Shown: one piece after another, positions 42,264 to 52,152 of the stretch
Layout: every line of letters begins with the position of its first letter
How positions within the stretch are numbered: position 1 is the first letter of the stretch
DNA from: Bartonella sp. WD16.2
GTDB lineage: Bacteria > Pseudomonadota > Alphaproteobacteria > Rhizobiales > Rhizobiaceae
Length of the DNA stretch: 64,000 nt
Direction of reading: 5' to 3'
NCBI RefSeq assembly: GCF_002022505.1
Contig: NZ_CP019781.1
Location: 930,001 to 994,000 of the forward strand
The notes under the pieces: model-generated
Told to the model about the DNA's origin: nothing
What the model saw: the letters and a program-made list of their open reading frames with translations, nothing else
Databases searched by the model: none
Translations under genes and position numbers: made by a program

Positions 42264-42297
42264 AGTGGCACATCAATTCATATAACGTGCCATTTTT
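42264..42297 (+). terminator. Possible terminator after secDF
   Basis: TGGCAC (42266-42271) pairs with GTGCCA (42287-42292) across 15 nt, followed by five T. A 6-bp stem, so only moderately strong, but well placed after the secDF stop. Confidence 0.55.
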
Positions 42298-43858
42298 CTC
42301 CTCCTATAAAACTACAATCGTTTTAAATAACCCATTTCCTAAAAAATGCTTCAAGAAATTATATTCTATGACACACTACTAATTACAGCTCTTTTTATTG
42401 GATTTATGTTGAGCATTTCTTTCTGAAATAATTGTTTATTATTTACGTCTTTCATTACTGGCGAGATATTTGTTCTCTAAGGATTATTATTACATAACTA
42501 AATACAAACAGTTCTAAAATAAAACTCCGTCTCTTATCAAACAACCCATTGAAAGAGTTTCATTGTTAGATATTTGGTGTTGAAGTGCATTTTTATTAAA
42601 AGTTTGTATCTATCAAAACCATTGCAACCTCTATTATTATCACACAAATAGCGTTTGCTATTTTCTAGGGTTATGTTCCTAGCTGAACTATGGATTACGG
42701 TTTTAGGAGTGGTTTATTCAGTGTACCATAACCAATACTCTATAGAAACACCAACTTATTAAAACGAAAAAAAATTTATTGCTACCGCGTGATTAACTAT
42801 TAAAAATTTAATCATGACCTTAGTACTACCCCCTACACCTTCAAGAGCAACTATCCCTCAGAATACGGAATAAAAGAGAATTAATTGGTCTTTTTATACA
42901 ATGGCTGATTTAAAATTCGGAGCATTCCCCTCTTAAAAGCCAGTGTGCAGCAAAAAATTCTTATCATTTGCAAAAATGCCTCTTCTGTTCTTTCTTTTAT
43001 CTCTGCAAGCATATTATTTAATCTAAAAAAGAAAGAAACTTGATAACTTTCTACCGCTTCTAGAAATATGATTAATGATCATATCAGACAAATTTATTAT
43101 TGCTTTTTTCATTATGAAACTTACCGCTATTTTAATAAAATAATTTTCTACTATCTTAAATAATTTTGCCAACATTAGAAAATTTTTTATTCTCACAAAA
43201 TCAGATTCAAGCTTAGAACCCTTGAATAATTGCTTCTATGTTTGATCTTTACAGAAACAACTCCTTCTATTTTACTCAAATCTTTCCGTTTTCAGTAACC
43301 TTTGCAAAATTAAAAATATTTAGAGAAAATTTTACGTAAATTGATAAAATGCGCAAATAATTCTTAATATAAATGAAAATTCTAACCTAGAGTTCCTATT
43401 TACTATTTTAAAAACCAGTCATGTTGTGATGAGTACTTACAGTTGTATTGCAAATAGATTGCATTTTTCCTGAATAAAAAAACTTATAATTATGGCAGAA
43501 AAATCAAGATATTTTACCAATAAAATAATCGCAGATAAAATCAAAACGCTTAGCAGTAAATACCATGGAAACAATAAATTATTGATACAACTAATATTTA
43601 GAAATATACAAAAAGGTGTTATTGTATTATTGAAGTAGGATAGTGCATAACAATATATTCAATCTTAAAGTTTATACACTACTTAAAGCAAAAACAGCTT
43701 ATTTTACTAATTGATGTGTAGCCATTGTAATGATAATGACAAAAAGCACTTAAGATTATGAAATAATGTAGCGAAACAGCGATTTGCAATCAAGATGAAC
43801 AACCACGAATTATGTGCACAAAAACCGTACATGAAAACCCGGAAATGGATAAAAAAGT
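42298..43858. other. Long gene-free AT-rich interval
   Basis: About 1.56 kb with no supportable ORF, RNA or repeat; stops are dense in all frames. Probably the site of a gene lost by decay. Confidence 0.55.
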
Positions 43859-44821
43859 GTGAAATTAAAAAAATTTATATGGCCACTTATCGGCATCCTA
43901 ACAATGCTGATATCAATCCGTATTCTTTATATAAAACTATCAACTATTTTTCTTACTGACGTACTAGATCGTTTAGCCGATTTAAAAGCGCATCAGTGGT
44001 TACTAGCCTGTTTTTGCTCACTCATTGCTTATACAGCCCTTGCTGGATATGACCGAATTGCCTTGCAACATCTTGGTCGTAAAATTTCTTGGATATTCAT
44101 TGCCATCTGTTCATTTACCACTTATGCACTTTCACACAATATCGGTGCTTCAGTTTTTTCTGGTGCTGTTGTGCGCTATCGCGCTTATAAAATGAAAGGA
44201 CTAAGTGGAACAGAAGTTGCAATATTAGTTGGCTTTTGCTCTTTTACTTTTGCAATTGGAACAATCTTGCTTTCTGGTATCGTTTTAATTCTGCAGCCTG
44301 AAATTATCACGCTCATTTATGAAAATCTTCCCGTATGGCTTGGAACAATAATTGGCGTAATTTTACTCGCCTTTATAGCGCTATATACTTTTGGCAGCTG
44401 GTTTCAGTTAAAACCTCTATATATAAGCAAAAAAATTCAACTTTCTTATCCACGGCTTAAAATTGTCATTCAACAGCTTCTAATTAGCCCATTAGAGCTT
44501 TTAGGAGCAGCAGGAATTATATATGCCGTACTGCCACACAATACTGATATTTGTTTTATTTCTGTACTTGGCGTTTTTCTGGTGTCCTTCACCATTACCT
44601 TGCTTTCTAATGCACCTGCAGGAGGAGTAGGTGTACTTGAAGCTTTATTTATGGCAGGTATGCCTCAAATAGATCCCGCTAATGTTATTGCAGCACTCAT
44701 TGTATTTAGAATGCTCTATTTGATTATACCATTTATTATCTCACTGTTCTTTGTAGCAATTTTTGAAATTCACCAATATCGGAAACGAACACAGCACACT
44801 TCACTTGAACAAAAAAGCTAA
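43859..44821 (+). CDS. YbhN/UPF0104-family membrane protein (LPG synthase transmembrane-like)
   Basis: An inner-membrane protein of the lysylphosphatidylglycerol-synthetase transmembrane family (PF03706). The 320-residue product starts GTG and has about eight membrane segments, with conserved SHNIGASVFSGAVVRYRAY and the NAPAGGVGVLEALF block. The cytosolic aminoacyl-transferase domain of MprF is absent, so it is not a complete LPG synthase. It may act as a lipid transporter or flippase; substrate unknown. Confidence 0.85.
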   Translation: MKLKKFIWPLIGILTMLISIRILYIKLSTIFLTDVLDRLADLKAHQWLLACFCSLIAYTALAGYDRIALQHLGRKISWIFIAICSFTTYALSHNIGASVFSGAVVRYRAYKMKGLSGTEVAILVGFCSFTFAIGTILLSGIVLILQPEIITLIYENLPVWLGTIIGVILLAFIALYTFGSWFQLKPLYISKKIQLSYPRLKIVIQQLLISPLELLGAAGIIYAVLPHNTDICFISVLGVFLVSFTITLLSNAPAGGVGVLEALFMAGMPQIDPANVIAALIVFRMLYLIIPFIISLFFVAIFEIHQYRKRTQHTSLEQKS

Positions 44822-45157
44822 ACTTACTTCACCTTTTCCTGTTTTCAAACAAATAACAAGAATTGTTGCTAAATTTAATTAGTATATTTACTTGATTTTC
44901 CTCTAAATGCACAACATAAATGACATACTAAAAAAAGTGTATTTTACGATTATAGATAGCTATTTTAATTACAAAAGTATTTTATAACTTTGTAATAACG
45001 CACTGATCAGTGTTTATTTTTCACATAGATATACAAAATTCATGGAATAAATATTACTTTTTAACCTAAAATCTTTTTAATACTTCTATGATTTCAGATA
45101 TTCATAAATTTGTATAAGCATATTAAAACCAATAATAAAAAATTTGGATATTATTTC
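44822..45157. other. Gene-free interval
   Basis: About 335 nt between convergent genes, AT-rich, with no clear terminator hairpin and no gene. Confidence 0.4.
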
Positions 45158-46734
45158 CTAAATCATTATTTCGTTTTCTACAAAATTAAGTGGAGAGATG
45201 AGCACTTTAGAAATATTTCGACGGTCCATTTCAATCACTTTAAAACACAAACCTTCAGTTTCAAAACTTTCATCCTCATTTGGTAAATGACCAAAATGCC
45301 AAAGCATAAATCCTGCAAGCGTAGTATAACGGTCTGCCTCATCAACAAAATCACGCTCAAGATAACTACTCAAATGGCGAATATCCGCACACCCCTCAAC
45401 AAGAAAACTTCCATCTTCAAGTCGTTCCACTACAACAGGTTCTTCATCATCATCAGGAAAATCACCAGCAATCGCCTCAAGAATATCCGTTGGTGTTGCA
45501 ATACCTTCAAAAGATCCATGCTCATCCACAATAATCGCAAGCTGAATCGAAGAATGGCGTAATTGCTCCATCAATCGTAAAACACTTGTATTTTCATGAA
45601 CAACAAGTGGCTCACGCATAGCTCTTTGCCAATTAATCCTTTGATCTTCAGCCCAATTTAAAAGCAGATCCTTAGTTAAAGCAACACCAACAAATTCATC
45701 TACTTTTTCGCGTGCAAGAATTAAACGACTATGTTTAACTTTTTGCAATTCTTCACGCATCTCACTCTCATTACCATTCAAGTCCAGCCATTCAATCTCA
45801 TTACGGGGTGACATAATAGAGCGCACAGGACGATCAGCTAAATCAAGAACACCACGTATCATTTCTTTTTCTTCCGGTCGAAAAAGCTCAGAAGTAGCCG
45901 CTTGTTCAACAATAACATCTACAGTTTCACTAAGATTACCGTCTTTTTTCCACCGCCTAAAAGTCTTAACACAGCATCAGCTGTCCGCTCACGCAAATCA
46001 TTTGTTGTAACCATCTTTTCACGATTACGACGCCCAATTTGATTCAAAACTTCAATGAGAACTGAAAAACCTATTGCTGCATACAAATAACCTTTTGGAA
46101 TATGAAAGCCCAATCCTTCAACAATGAGGGTAAAACCAATCATCATCAAAAAACCAAGACAAAGAATGACAACAGTAGGATAACGACTAATCAAACGCAT
46201 AATGGTGCCAGATCCCCACATCATTACACCCATCGCAATAACAACCGCTATATACATAACCATTGCCTGATCTCTGGCAATCATACCTGTTGCAGTAATA
46301 ATACTATCAAGAGAAAACACTGCATCAAGTACAACAATTTGGACAATCACTTGCCAAAAAACAGCGTAAATAACACCAGTTTTCCTTTCATGGGCTGCCC
46401 CCTCCAATCTTTCATGTAACTCCAGCGTTCCTTTTGCTAACAAAAAAGCTCCACCACTAATTAAGATGAGGCTGTGCCAACTAAAACCAAAGGATACGAT
46501 AGAAAAAATTACTTTATCAAGGCTTATTACCCAGCCAATAACCATGAGAAGACAAAGCCGCATAATTAATGCTAAAGTTAAACCTACCAAACGTGCACGA
46601 TTACGCAAATGTAATGGTAATTTTTCTGCTAAGATTGCAATGAAAACAAGGTTATCTATTCCTAAAACAATTTCGAGGAAAATCAATGTAACCAAGCCAA
46701 ACCACACATGGAGATCAATGATCCATTCCATCAT
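45158..46734 (-). pseudogene. TerC-CBS-CorC_HlyC fusion membrane protein, one-base frameshift
   Basis: The N-terminal piece (46734-45919) is a TerC-type membrane domain with seven or so segments (EIVLGIDNLVFIAILAEKLP, VLDAVFSLDSIITATGM). The C-terminal piece (from 45862) has two CBS domains and a CorC_HlyC domain (RPVRSIMSPRNEIEWLDLNG). The frame changes at 45944-45949, a run of six A on the minus strand. Seven A would join GGGKK to DGNLSETVDVIVEQAATSEL and on to the second piece. Joined, it is about 525 residues, the family size. No other lesion is seen, so a read error is possible. Confidence 0.85.
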
Positions 46735-47207
46735 AGTTCATCCTTTGACAATATTATAAAAAACTTAAATGTGCATCGTTGATGAAATAAATTCATAAGC
46801 TTTCATTCGCACAATTGATCAATAACATTGAATGCAAATAAATTGCACCCAAAAGCAGGAAGCACAAGGTATTACTTAAACTCATATGATTGTTGATAAG
46901 ATTCATACCGTGAAAGAAAAGCTTACATTGCCTGATATTATAAGGAAATTCTTCTGAATTTTGTTCGGGCATTACGCTCGACAATCCTTTAGTACCGTTC
47001 TTGCATAGATAATTAAAACATTTATTAGTAGAACTATCTTATAATGGATATTTTTGTACAATATCAAGAGAAAATACTGTATAAAGCTTATATGTTTTAC
47101 TGGTTAGCTATAGACTTTATTTATCTTACAAAAAACAATGAGACCATCTAGACATCCTCCTCTAGGAACGTTATAGAACCGATCATTCTCTTCTTTTGAA
47201 GAACTGT
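46735..47207. other. Gene-free interval before tRNA-Lys
   Basis: About 470 nt. One 63-residue frame (46793-46984, minus) has no family features and weak coding character. Nothing else is seen. Confidence 0.4.
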
Positions 47208-47283
<76 letters not shown>

Positions 47284-47309
47284 TTCGTTTTTATGCTTCT
47301 ATAACACAC

Positions 47310-47375
47310 TGATTTTATTAATATTTATTTAAGATTAGGGATAAAATAATCAAGTTAGGGAATAGGATTTTCCAA
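47310..47375 (+). repeat. tRNA-linked repeat, copy B
   Basis: Matches copy A (27772-27837) at 57 of 66 bases. It begins 26 nt after tRNA-Lys, nearly the same offset as copy A from tRNA-Asn. The internal direct repeat is degenerate here (TAAGATTAGG and TCAAGTTAGG, 20 bp apart). Prophage debris follows. Confidence 0.7.
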
Positions 47376-47539
47376 CTTACCTTTATAAATCACCTTGAAC
47401 TGCTGTTAATAAGTTTCCACCCACAAGAACGTTTTCCGTTCTTATTATGTTTTAAAATGTCTCTTGCTAAACTTGAACTGATCCCATTGTAATCTACCTA
47501 TCCAAATACATTGGCAACCATCCAATACAAAAAACATAT

Positions 47540-47880
47540 TCATTTGTTACGCACCCATTCAGAAAGATCAGAGTGTACATCAACATCACTTTTCTTGTTA
47601 ACCTCATTTCTTACTTTAAATCGTGTTATTGCTATTTTTAAAGTTTTCTCTGTTCGTTTGCGCCTATTTAACCCCATTCAACTTTTTTCCAAAACAAAAA
47701 CCCTTGCTAAAGTCACAAAAAAGCAGCCAAAGCCGTCATTACCTTCAGTAAATATTTCTTTCCCCACCAATAAGAAAAAGGGTTTTCTGCTAACAACCCT
47801 GCTATTTCATTATCATAGCCCAAAGTCACTCCGTGAACTGATCTCCATCCAAAGAGCACCTATAGCACTTGTTTTAAGAT
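47540..47880 (-). pseudogene. Decayed phage-like protein remnant
   Basis: On the minus strand one frame reads HGVTLGYDNEIAGLLAENPF and on to KKYLLKVMTALAAFL. After a T-rich stretch another frame continues with FVTLARVFVLEK and TLKIAITRFKVRNEVNKKSD before a stop. Together these look like one broken protein downstream of the other minus-strand phage genes. A 135-residue plus-strand frame over the same DNA (47511-47918) has poor protein character and is probably antisense. Family not recognised. Confidence 0.35.
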
Positions 47881-47890
47881 TATCTCGCGT

Positions 47891-48139
47891 TTACTGTGCC
47901 TTATTTTCATTTTTGTAATCCTCAATTTCGTACACTTCTTGAATAATCTCAGGCTCTGATTTTGAGTCGTCAAAAAGAAGCCTCTGCGCTAAAGTATTGG
48001 CTTTATGATAAATGTTGATAACCGTTTGAAGAGATTCTTCCATTTGCTCTGCTAAAAGGTCTTGCTCTAAAGCAGCTGTAAAATTCTGTAGTGCTTTAAA
48101 CTCAAAATTAGACAAGTTCCCAAAAACCCGATGCTCCAT
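47891..48139 (-). CDS. Hypothetical phage-associated protein
   Basis: The 82-residue acidic, helical product (LQNFTAALEQDLLAEQMEES, then a Glu-rich C-terminus) has no recognised family. It is one of a row of minus-strand genes downstream of the broken capsid gene, 16 nt after a 53-residue ORF. Confidence 0.5.
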   Translation of the reverse strand: MEHRVFGNLSNFEFKALQNFTAALEQDLLAEQMEESLQTVINIYHKANTLAQRLLFDDSKSEPEIIQEVYEIEDYKNENKAQ

Positions 48140-48155
48140 TTAGTTCAAAAACGAT

Positions 48156-48317
48156 TTAGTTTTGATCAATGTATCTAATTGCAATGTTTACCTTAAGAGA
48201 TTTAATCATACGCCCAAATCGAGCTGCATCTGTTCCGGAAATAAACGATTTCCAATAACCAATCATGCCAACAGTGTTAAGGTTTTCCTCCACTACTTGC
48301 TTTAATTTCTCTGCCAT
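48156..48317 (-). CDS. Hypothetical small phage-associated protein (53 residues)
   Basis: Starts MAEKLKQVVEENLNTVGMIG and ends IAIRYIDQN. It overlaps the end of the preceding gene by 16 bases, a spacing typical of phage operons, and has a good amphipathic, protein-like composition. Family unknown. Confidence 0.5.
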   Translation of the reverse strand: MAEKLKQVVEENLNTVGMIGYWKSFISGTDAARFGRMIKSLKVNIAIRYIDQN

Positions 48318-49047
48318 TTTAATGAACTTTTTTGCTCTATAGGCCCTATTATCTTCAAGATATAATTGTCTTTTTTTTCGGCTAATTTATTAGCTTGTTC
48401 TTCTCGTATTAATTTACGTTCTGCAGCACTCCCTGGAATAGGAACAGCACGTATACCATGTGGTGCATTTCTATCCTTGACATACATATATCTAGGCTCA
48501 GGCTCTGAGAGTACATTGTTAAAATCTAACCCAGATCTACTTGCCCTTAATCCAGAAGCTGAATGCTGTATTCCTTGAATAGGCATAATTTGTCTGCCTG
48601 TGTTGAGGCTTGGAAAGCTGTATCATTAGGCAATCCTTGCGCTACCTTTTCTTCTTGCGTAAGTACTCTATAACCCTCCTGGGGGCTAGCAGAGCCTAAC
48701 GTATCGCTCATGATTCTCATAGCAAGATCAGGGGTTTGTGCAACTGCTTGTGCCTCTTCATCACTATATCCTTTGGATTGTAAAAACTTCAAAGTTTGCT
48801 GACGTTGAGCTAGTTCATTACCCCCCTGGTGTAATTGTATTGCACTCGAAAAATTCTTTTCTGGTGTATAGTCATTTATATGCCCAATAACTTTCGTATT
48901 TTTATAAGGATCAGATTTTCTCAACTCAGCCATTGATTTCCTTTTATAACCAACTACTAACCGCTCACTATTTGCATCGCCAATGATGAAAAGCTCACTA
49001 ATAACTATACCTAATAGGGTAGCTCTTTTAAAAGATAAGATAGGCAC
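48302..49047 (-). pseudogene. Hypothetical phage structural-region protein, frameshifted
   Basis: Two frames belong together. The first (49047 to about 48590) reads through LRKSDPYKNTKVIGHINDYT, ALGSASPQEG-type sequence and NDTAFQASTQADK. The second continues MPIQGIQHSASGLRASRSGL and a Lys/Glu-rich tail ending SSLKWQRN. One A added in the ACAAATT stretch at about 48586-48592 joins them into a protein of about 248 residues. It lies just downstream of the capsid remnant, so a head-connector or tail role is possible but not shown. Confidence 0.5.
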
Positions 49048-49322
49048 ATTTCCCCCGCCTTATTTTCTTCTAGTCAATGACTGTGTAACCAGATTCATTT
49101 AGATAATTACAATAATTGCTAGTAGAAACAAACAGAAATTTTCAACCCAAAAGACAAAGTAAGTTAATTGCGATAAATATTATACTGGTTAGCAATAAAT
49201 ATCTCAGAAAAACTAAGATATAAAAATTTATTAATTTTCTAAATATTACTAAATCCTATTTTGTCTCATTAATATTATATGTTATCTTTTGCAAAAGATG
49301 GGATGACAATGGTACCAAAGTC

Positions 49323-50388
49323 TTATTCCCCCTGATCAGAATACGGTAAAGTGCAGCGTGGCCTTTTCATGCCAATAATGGTTTCTGCAGCCACACCAAG
49401 CTCACATTCATAATCAAAGAGCTCTTCCATCAATTTATAGCGCGTTCCTCCACTGCCTTTATTACTACGCCCATAAGCCAGATGACACTTTGTGCACCAA
49501 GCAAAACAGCACGCCGAACAGACAAAACAGGCTCTTTTGTCTTTGAATCAACACCATGAGGCACACACGGATCTTCATGTAAAATAACATCATTATATAT
49601 CCCTATTGCCCCATCAAAAATTGTGTTTTTAAAACTTGAATTATCATAAACTGCTTTAGTAATGTCAAGTCACTGACCAGCATCTGTATTGGTGCGCAAT
49701 TGTGTCACCTGTGTTGGGTGAAGATACATCACATAAACTGATTTTCCATTAACACACACCGGTCTAATCTTAGGATTAGCCAGTTTTGCACGCTGCACAG
49801 CTTGATCGATCAATCTGAGATTAAATACATCTTCTTTTGCAAGCGTTTCATCAGTTCTTTTCTGACCTGGACGAATAACACGCTTACTGCTTGGCTCTAA
49901 GGGGGCATTAAAACCATAATGCACTGGTTCAATTGATATGGTGCCCCCTTTAAACTGCATCCATAGTGCTGTATATCCTGTAGCTTGAATAAAGAACATT
50001 ATACTTAAACGGTCTGCATACCAATCAACAAATGCATCCTTTCCTTCATTACGCAAGTTAAATAAGACACGTTTCTGACCGACCGACCCTTTATTTGGAA
50101 CATGTACAGCATGAGCAAGCTTTTTAATACATACTATCTGGAGTGCTTCTTCATTACCTTCCAGCGTTTGGCCCTCGCTAACACCATCACCCATAAGCTG
50201 GGTCCGTAATCCCATAGTAATTGAATCACCCGATGTTTTTCCTAATTCATCCTTCACTTGGATGATACTATTTTTGTCTTTTCCATAAGTGGTGCAATGG
50301 GCAACGCTTCTAAAATCTCTGTATTGAACATCTTAGCCCAAAAGCTAACCACTAATGTGTCATTGATAGTTATTTGTGTTGTCACCAT
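49323..50388 (-). pseudogene. Phage major capsid protein, N4-gp56 type, broken
   Basis: Pieces line up as one capsid protein of about 355 residues: MVTTQITINDTLVVSFWAKM, then QVKDELGKTSGDSITMGLRT, the middle with MQFKGGTISIEPVHYGFNAP and VMYLHPTQVTQLRTNTDAGQ, then LDITKAVYDNSSFKNTIFDG and a C-terminal RYKLMEELFDYECELGVAAE. Lesions: one A short near 50278, a Trp-to-stop TGA after DAGQ (near 49670), and one G short near 49470. The order and motifs fit the N4-gp56 major capsid family. The phage can no longer make heads from this copy. Confidence 0.75.
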
Positions 50389-50600
50389 TTTTTAAATGCC
50401 TTTCTTCGTATTGTTTAAAAAATTGCCGCACTTGCGCAGCATAACCAAGCAACATCACTTGGTTATATCTCGTGATAAGGCGCATGTTTTTCACGCTCTG
50501 CTCATAATTTGTTCAAACTTTTCAGGATTTTGCTCAATCTATGTAACAAATTCAGCTTCTGTTATGGGGTAAAGCCCGCTCTTGACCAAAATCATCATCA
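50380..50600 (-). pseudogene. Remnant of a phage gene upstream of the capsid gene
   Basis: The minus strand reads SGLYPITEAEFVT, a stop, IEQNPEKFEQIMSRA, and in another frame VKNMRLITRYNQVMLLGYAA followed by QVRQFFKQYEERHLK, overlapping the capsid start. It looks like a small helical phage protein with stop and frameshift lesions. Family unknown. Confidence 0.4.
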
Positions 50601-50619
50601 TTTTTTCTGTTGTCCTGAT

Positions 50620-50897
50620 AGCTTTAAATCATCCTTATATTGGGTAAGATAATTTTTGTTGTGTAATGTTGCCCGCTTTTATCTTGCCATTTACGTGTCT
50701 GCAATTGACTTTCAACATAAACCTTGGAATTTTTACAGAGATATTAAAGTGCAACCTTTGCAAGAGGCAGAAAAAATCATGATAAAATGTCATGCTGTTT
50801 TCTTTATTCTTTGACCTGTTGCTTTATCTATATTTCTTTGAGAGGTGGCTATACGAAAGTTCACTCACTATCCCTAACTCCAGATGCTATGGATTAC
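50620..50897 (-). pseudogene. Second, decayed ssb copy
   Basis: The DNA closely follows the intact ssb at 52693-53127: the shared stretch around GTTTATGTTGAAAGTCAATT and AAGTGGCAAGATAAAAGCGG is easy to see. It carries small deletions and frame changes, and has lost both ends. It lies upstream of the capsid remnants on the same strand. Confidence 0.6.
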
Positions 50898-51182
50898 TCC
50901 TTTTGAGTGTAAGACATAAAAAAGACCTTACTCTCGGGGGGACAAGAGGAGGTCAATAAATCGTCAATAAATAAAAATGAATAAACTGGATTGCTTTAAC
51001 AAAAAACCTCGCTTTCGCAGGACTTTCCGTAGCATAGCAAGAAATAAAAATTGTATTATAAATCTAATTTTAGGCACAACACGACTAGTACCGTATTGTC
51101 ATTAAATACCATTTTTATCCCCCTGTCAACTAAAAATCATGATCTAATTTTTTTATCTCAATTAATCTAAATATGGTGTAAA
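50898..51182. other. Gene-free interval
   Basis: About 285 nt with no gene recognised. It separates phage debris on the minus strand from the plus-strand membrane cassette. Confidence 0.4.
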
Positions 51183-51219
51183 TTGCCCTCTCTTATCGAA
51201 TCAATTATACGAGCTCGTA
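51183..51219 (+). promoter_or_regulatory. Promoter with overlapping palindrome for the small membrane cassette
   Basis: TTGCCC (51183-51188), a 17-nt spacer and TATACG (51206-51211) form a sigma-70-like promoter. The perfect 12-bp palindrome TACGAGCTCGTA (51208-51219) covers the -10 end and the likely start of transcription, a classic operator position. An AGGAGGGAGG ribosome site follows at 51231-51240. Confidence 0.5.
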
Positions 51220-51247
51220 ATTTTAAAATTAGGAGGGAGGGGTAACA

Positions 51248-51422
51248 ATGATCTACGCCGTCATAATAATAAAGAACACTTGCGGCATTCAGTATACCTC
51301 ATCCCATTTTGAAGATAACGAAGGAAGATTGGAATACAAGTTATACACATGATAACTCTGTCGATCTCTATAATCCAATAATAGAAAACTACGATAATGT
51401 GATTAAAAAGCAAAGAAATTAA
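51248..51422 (+). pseudogene. Small first ORF of the membrane cassette, apparent frameshift
   Basis: Starts MIYAVIIIKNTCGIQYTSSH after the strongest ribosome site in this region, and stops after 34 residues at 51350. The next frame continues at once as THDNSVDLYNPIIENYDNVI and ends at 51422, 13 nt before the next gene. Joined, it would be about 58 residues. Family unknown. Confidence 0.4.
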
Positions 51423-51435
51423 GGAATGAGAAAAG

Positions 51436-51780
51436 ATGACTTCAAAATGGGATTCGATACTCAACACACAAAAAGAGATGAAGAAGGTAATGAAGTTTGG
51501 TGTTATTTCACGGATGCAACTAATACTAATATTTTTTATAAGTTTAGGTTTATCTAATACTCTTTTAATATTGGGTAATCTAGATAGAGATCAATTTGAT
51601 ATCCCAACTGCAATAGGATTGGTGGCTTTTCTCTTAATATCCATATCTTTACCGATATTTTTAGGATTATACATAATAGTAAAAAAGAAACTGAAGGACG
51701 TAATTCAACAATTGGACGAAGCAATTGAAAAAATTAACGAAATAATGACTAATCAAAATCCAAGAAGGAGAGAAAAATGA
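51436..51780 (+). CDS. Small membrane protein of unknown function (114 residues)
   Basis: Two membrane segments (about 24-45 and 56-82) are followed by a Lys/Glu coiled-coil tail (LKDVIQQLDEAIEKINEIM) and a basic end. AAGGA lies about ten bases before the ATG. Its stop overlaps the next start (ATGA), so the two are coupled. Opposite in strand to the phage genes around it. No family recognised; a holin-like or membrane-toxin role is possible. Confidence 0.6.
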   Translation: MTSKWDSILNTQKEMKKVMKFGVISRMQLILIFFISLGLSNTLLILGNLDRDQFDIPTAIGLVAFLLISISLPIFLGLYIIVKKKLKDVIQQLDEAIEKINEIMTNQNPRRREK

Positions 51781-51974
51781 TTTTTACTCTATTCTTATTA
51801 GCACAGGCCGTAACTTCTATGGTGGCTTGTGTAAAGGTAGTATTAACCATCTCGCTTCCTTATTCCATCATTAAGTACCTGAAACTACGCCGTAAAGCGA
51901 TTATAGGACGTGACCTAGCTATTCAAATGTTAAAAGAAATAAATGAGAAACAGAAAAAAGTAATGGAAGAATAA
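51777..51974 (+). CDS. Small membrane protein of unknown function (65 residues)
   Basis: One long hydrophobic segment near the N-terminus (FTLFLLAQAVTSMVACVKVV) is followed by a basic, helical tail (LRRKAIIGRDLAIQMLKEIN). Overlaps the upstream gene by four bases and ends one base before the next start. Family unknown. Confidence 0.55.
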   Translation: MIFTLFLLAQAVTSMVACVKVVLTISLPYSIIKYLKLRRKAIIGRDLAIQMLKEINEKQKKVMEE

Positions 51975-51975
51975 A

Positions 51976-52152
51976 ATGAATTTGGCAATTGATAATTTTA
52001 TTTTTCCAATAGCACTGCTTATATTTATCAGCATCATGTCTATCCCAATTAGCTTGCTGTGGCGCTTTGGATTGAAAGTGCCGGCATCTTTATTTATAAT
52101 AACAACCGCTGTAATTAGTGGCTCAATATTATTGTTGCTCGCTTTTGGTTAA
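51976..52152 (+). CDS. Small membrane protein of unknown function (58 residues)
   Basis: Starts MNLAIDNFIFPIALLIFISI and has two hydrophobic stretches around a short WRFGLKVP turn, ending LLLLAFG. It begins one base after the previous stop and ends convergently against the minus-strand phage gene, overlapping it by two bases. It completes a tight cassette of small membrane proteins. Confidence 0.5.
   Translation: MNLAIDNFIFPIALLIFISIMSIPISLLWRFGLKVPASLFIITTAVISGSILLLLAFG

Noticed and set aside
46793..46984. A 63-residue minus-strand frame before tRNA-Lys
   Set aside because: No family features or ribosome site; isolated.
47511..47918. A 135-residue plus-strand frame after the tRNA-Lys repeat
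   Set aside because: Composition is unlike a real protein (Leu/Ser/Thr/Arg runs) and the opposite strand carries a better, broken phage reading.
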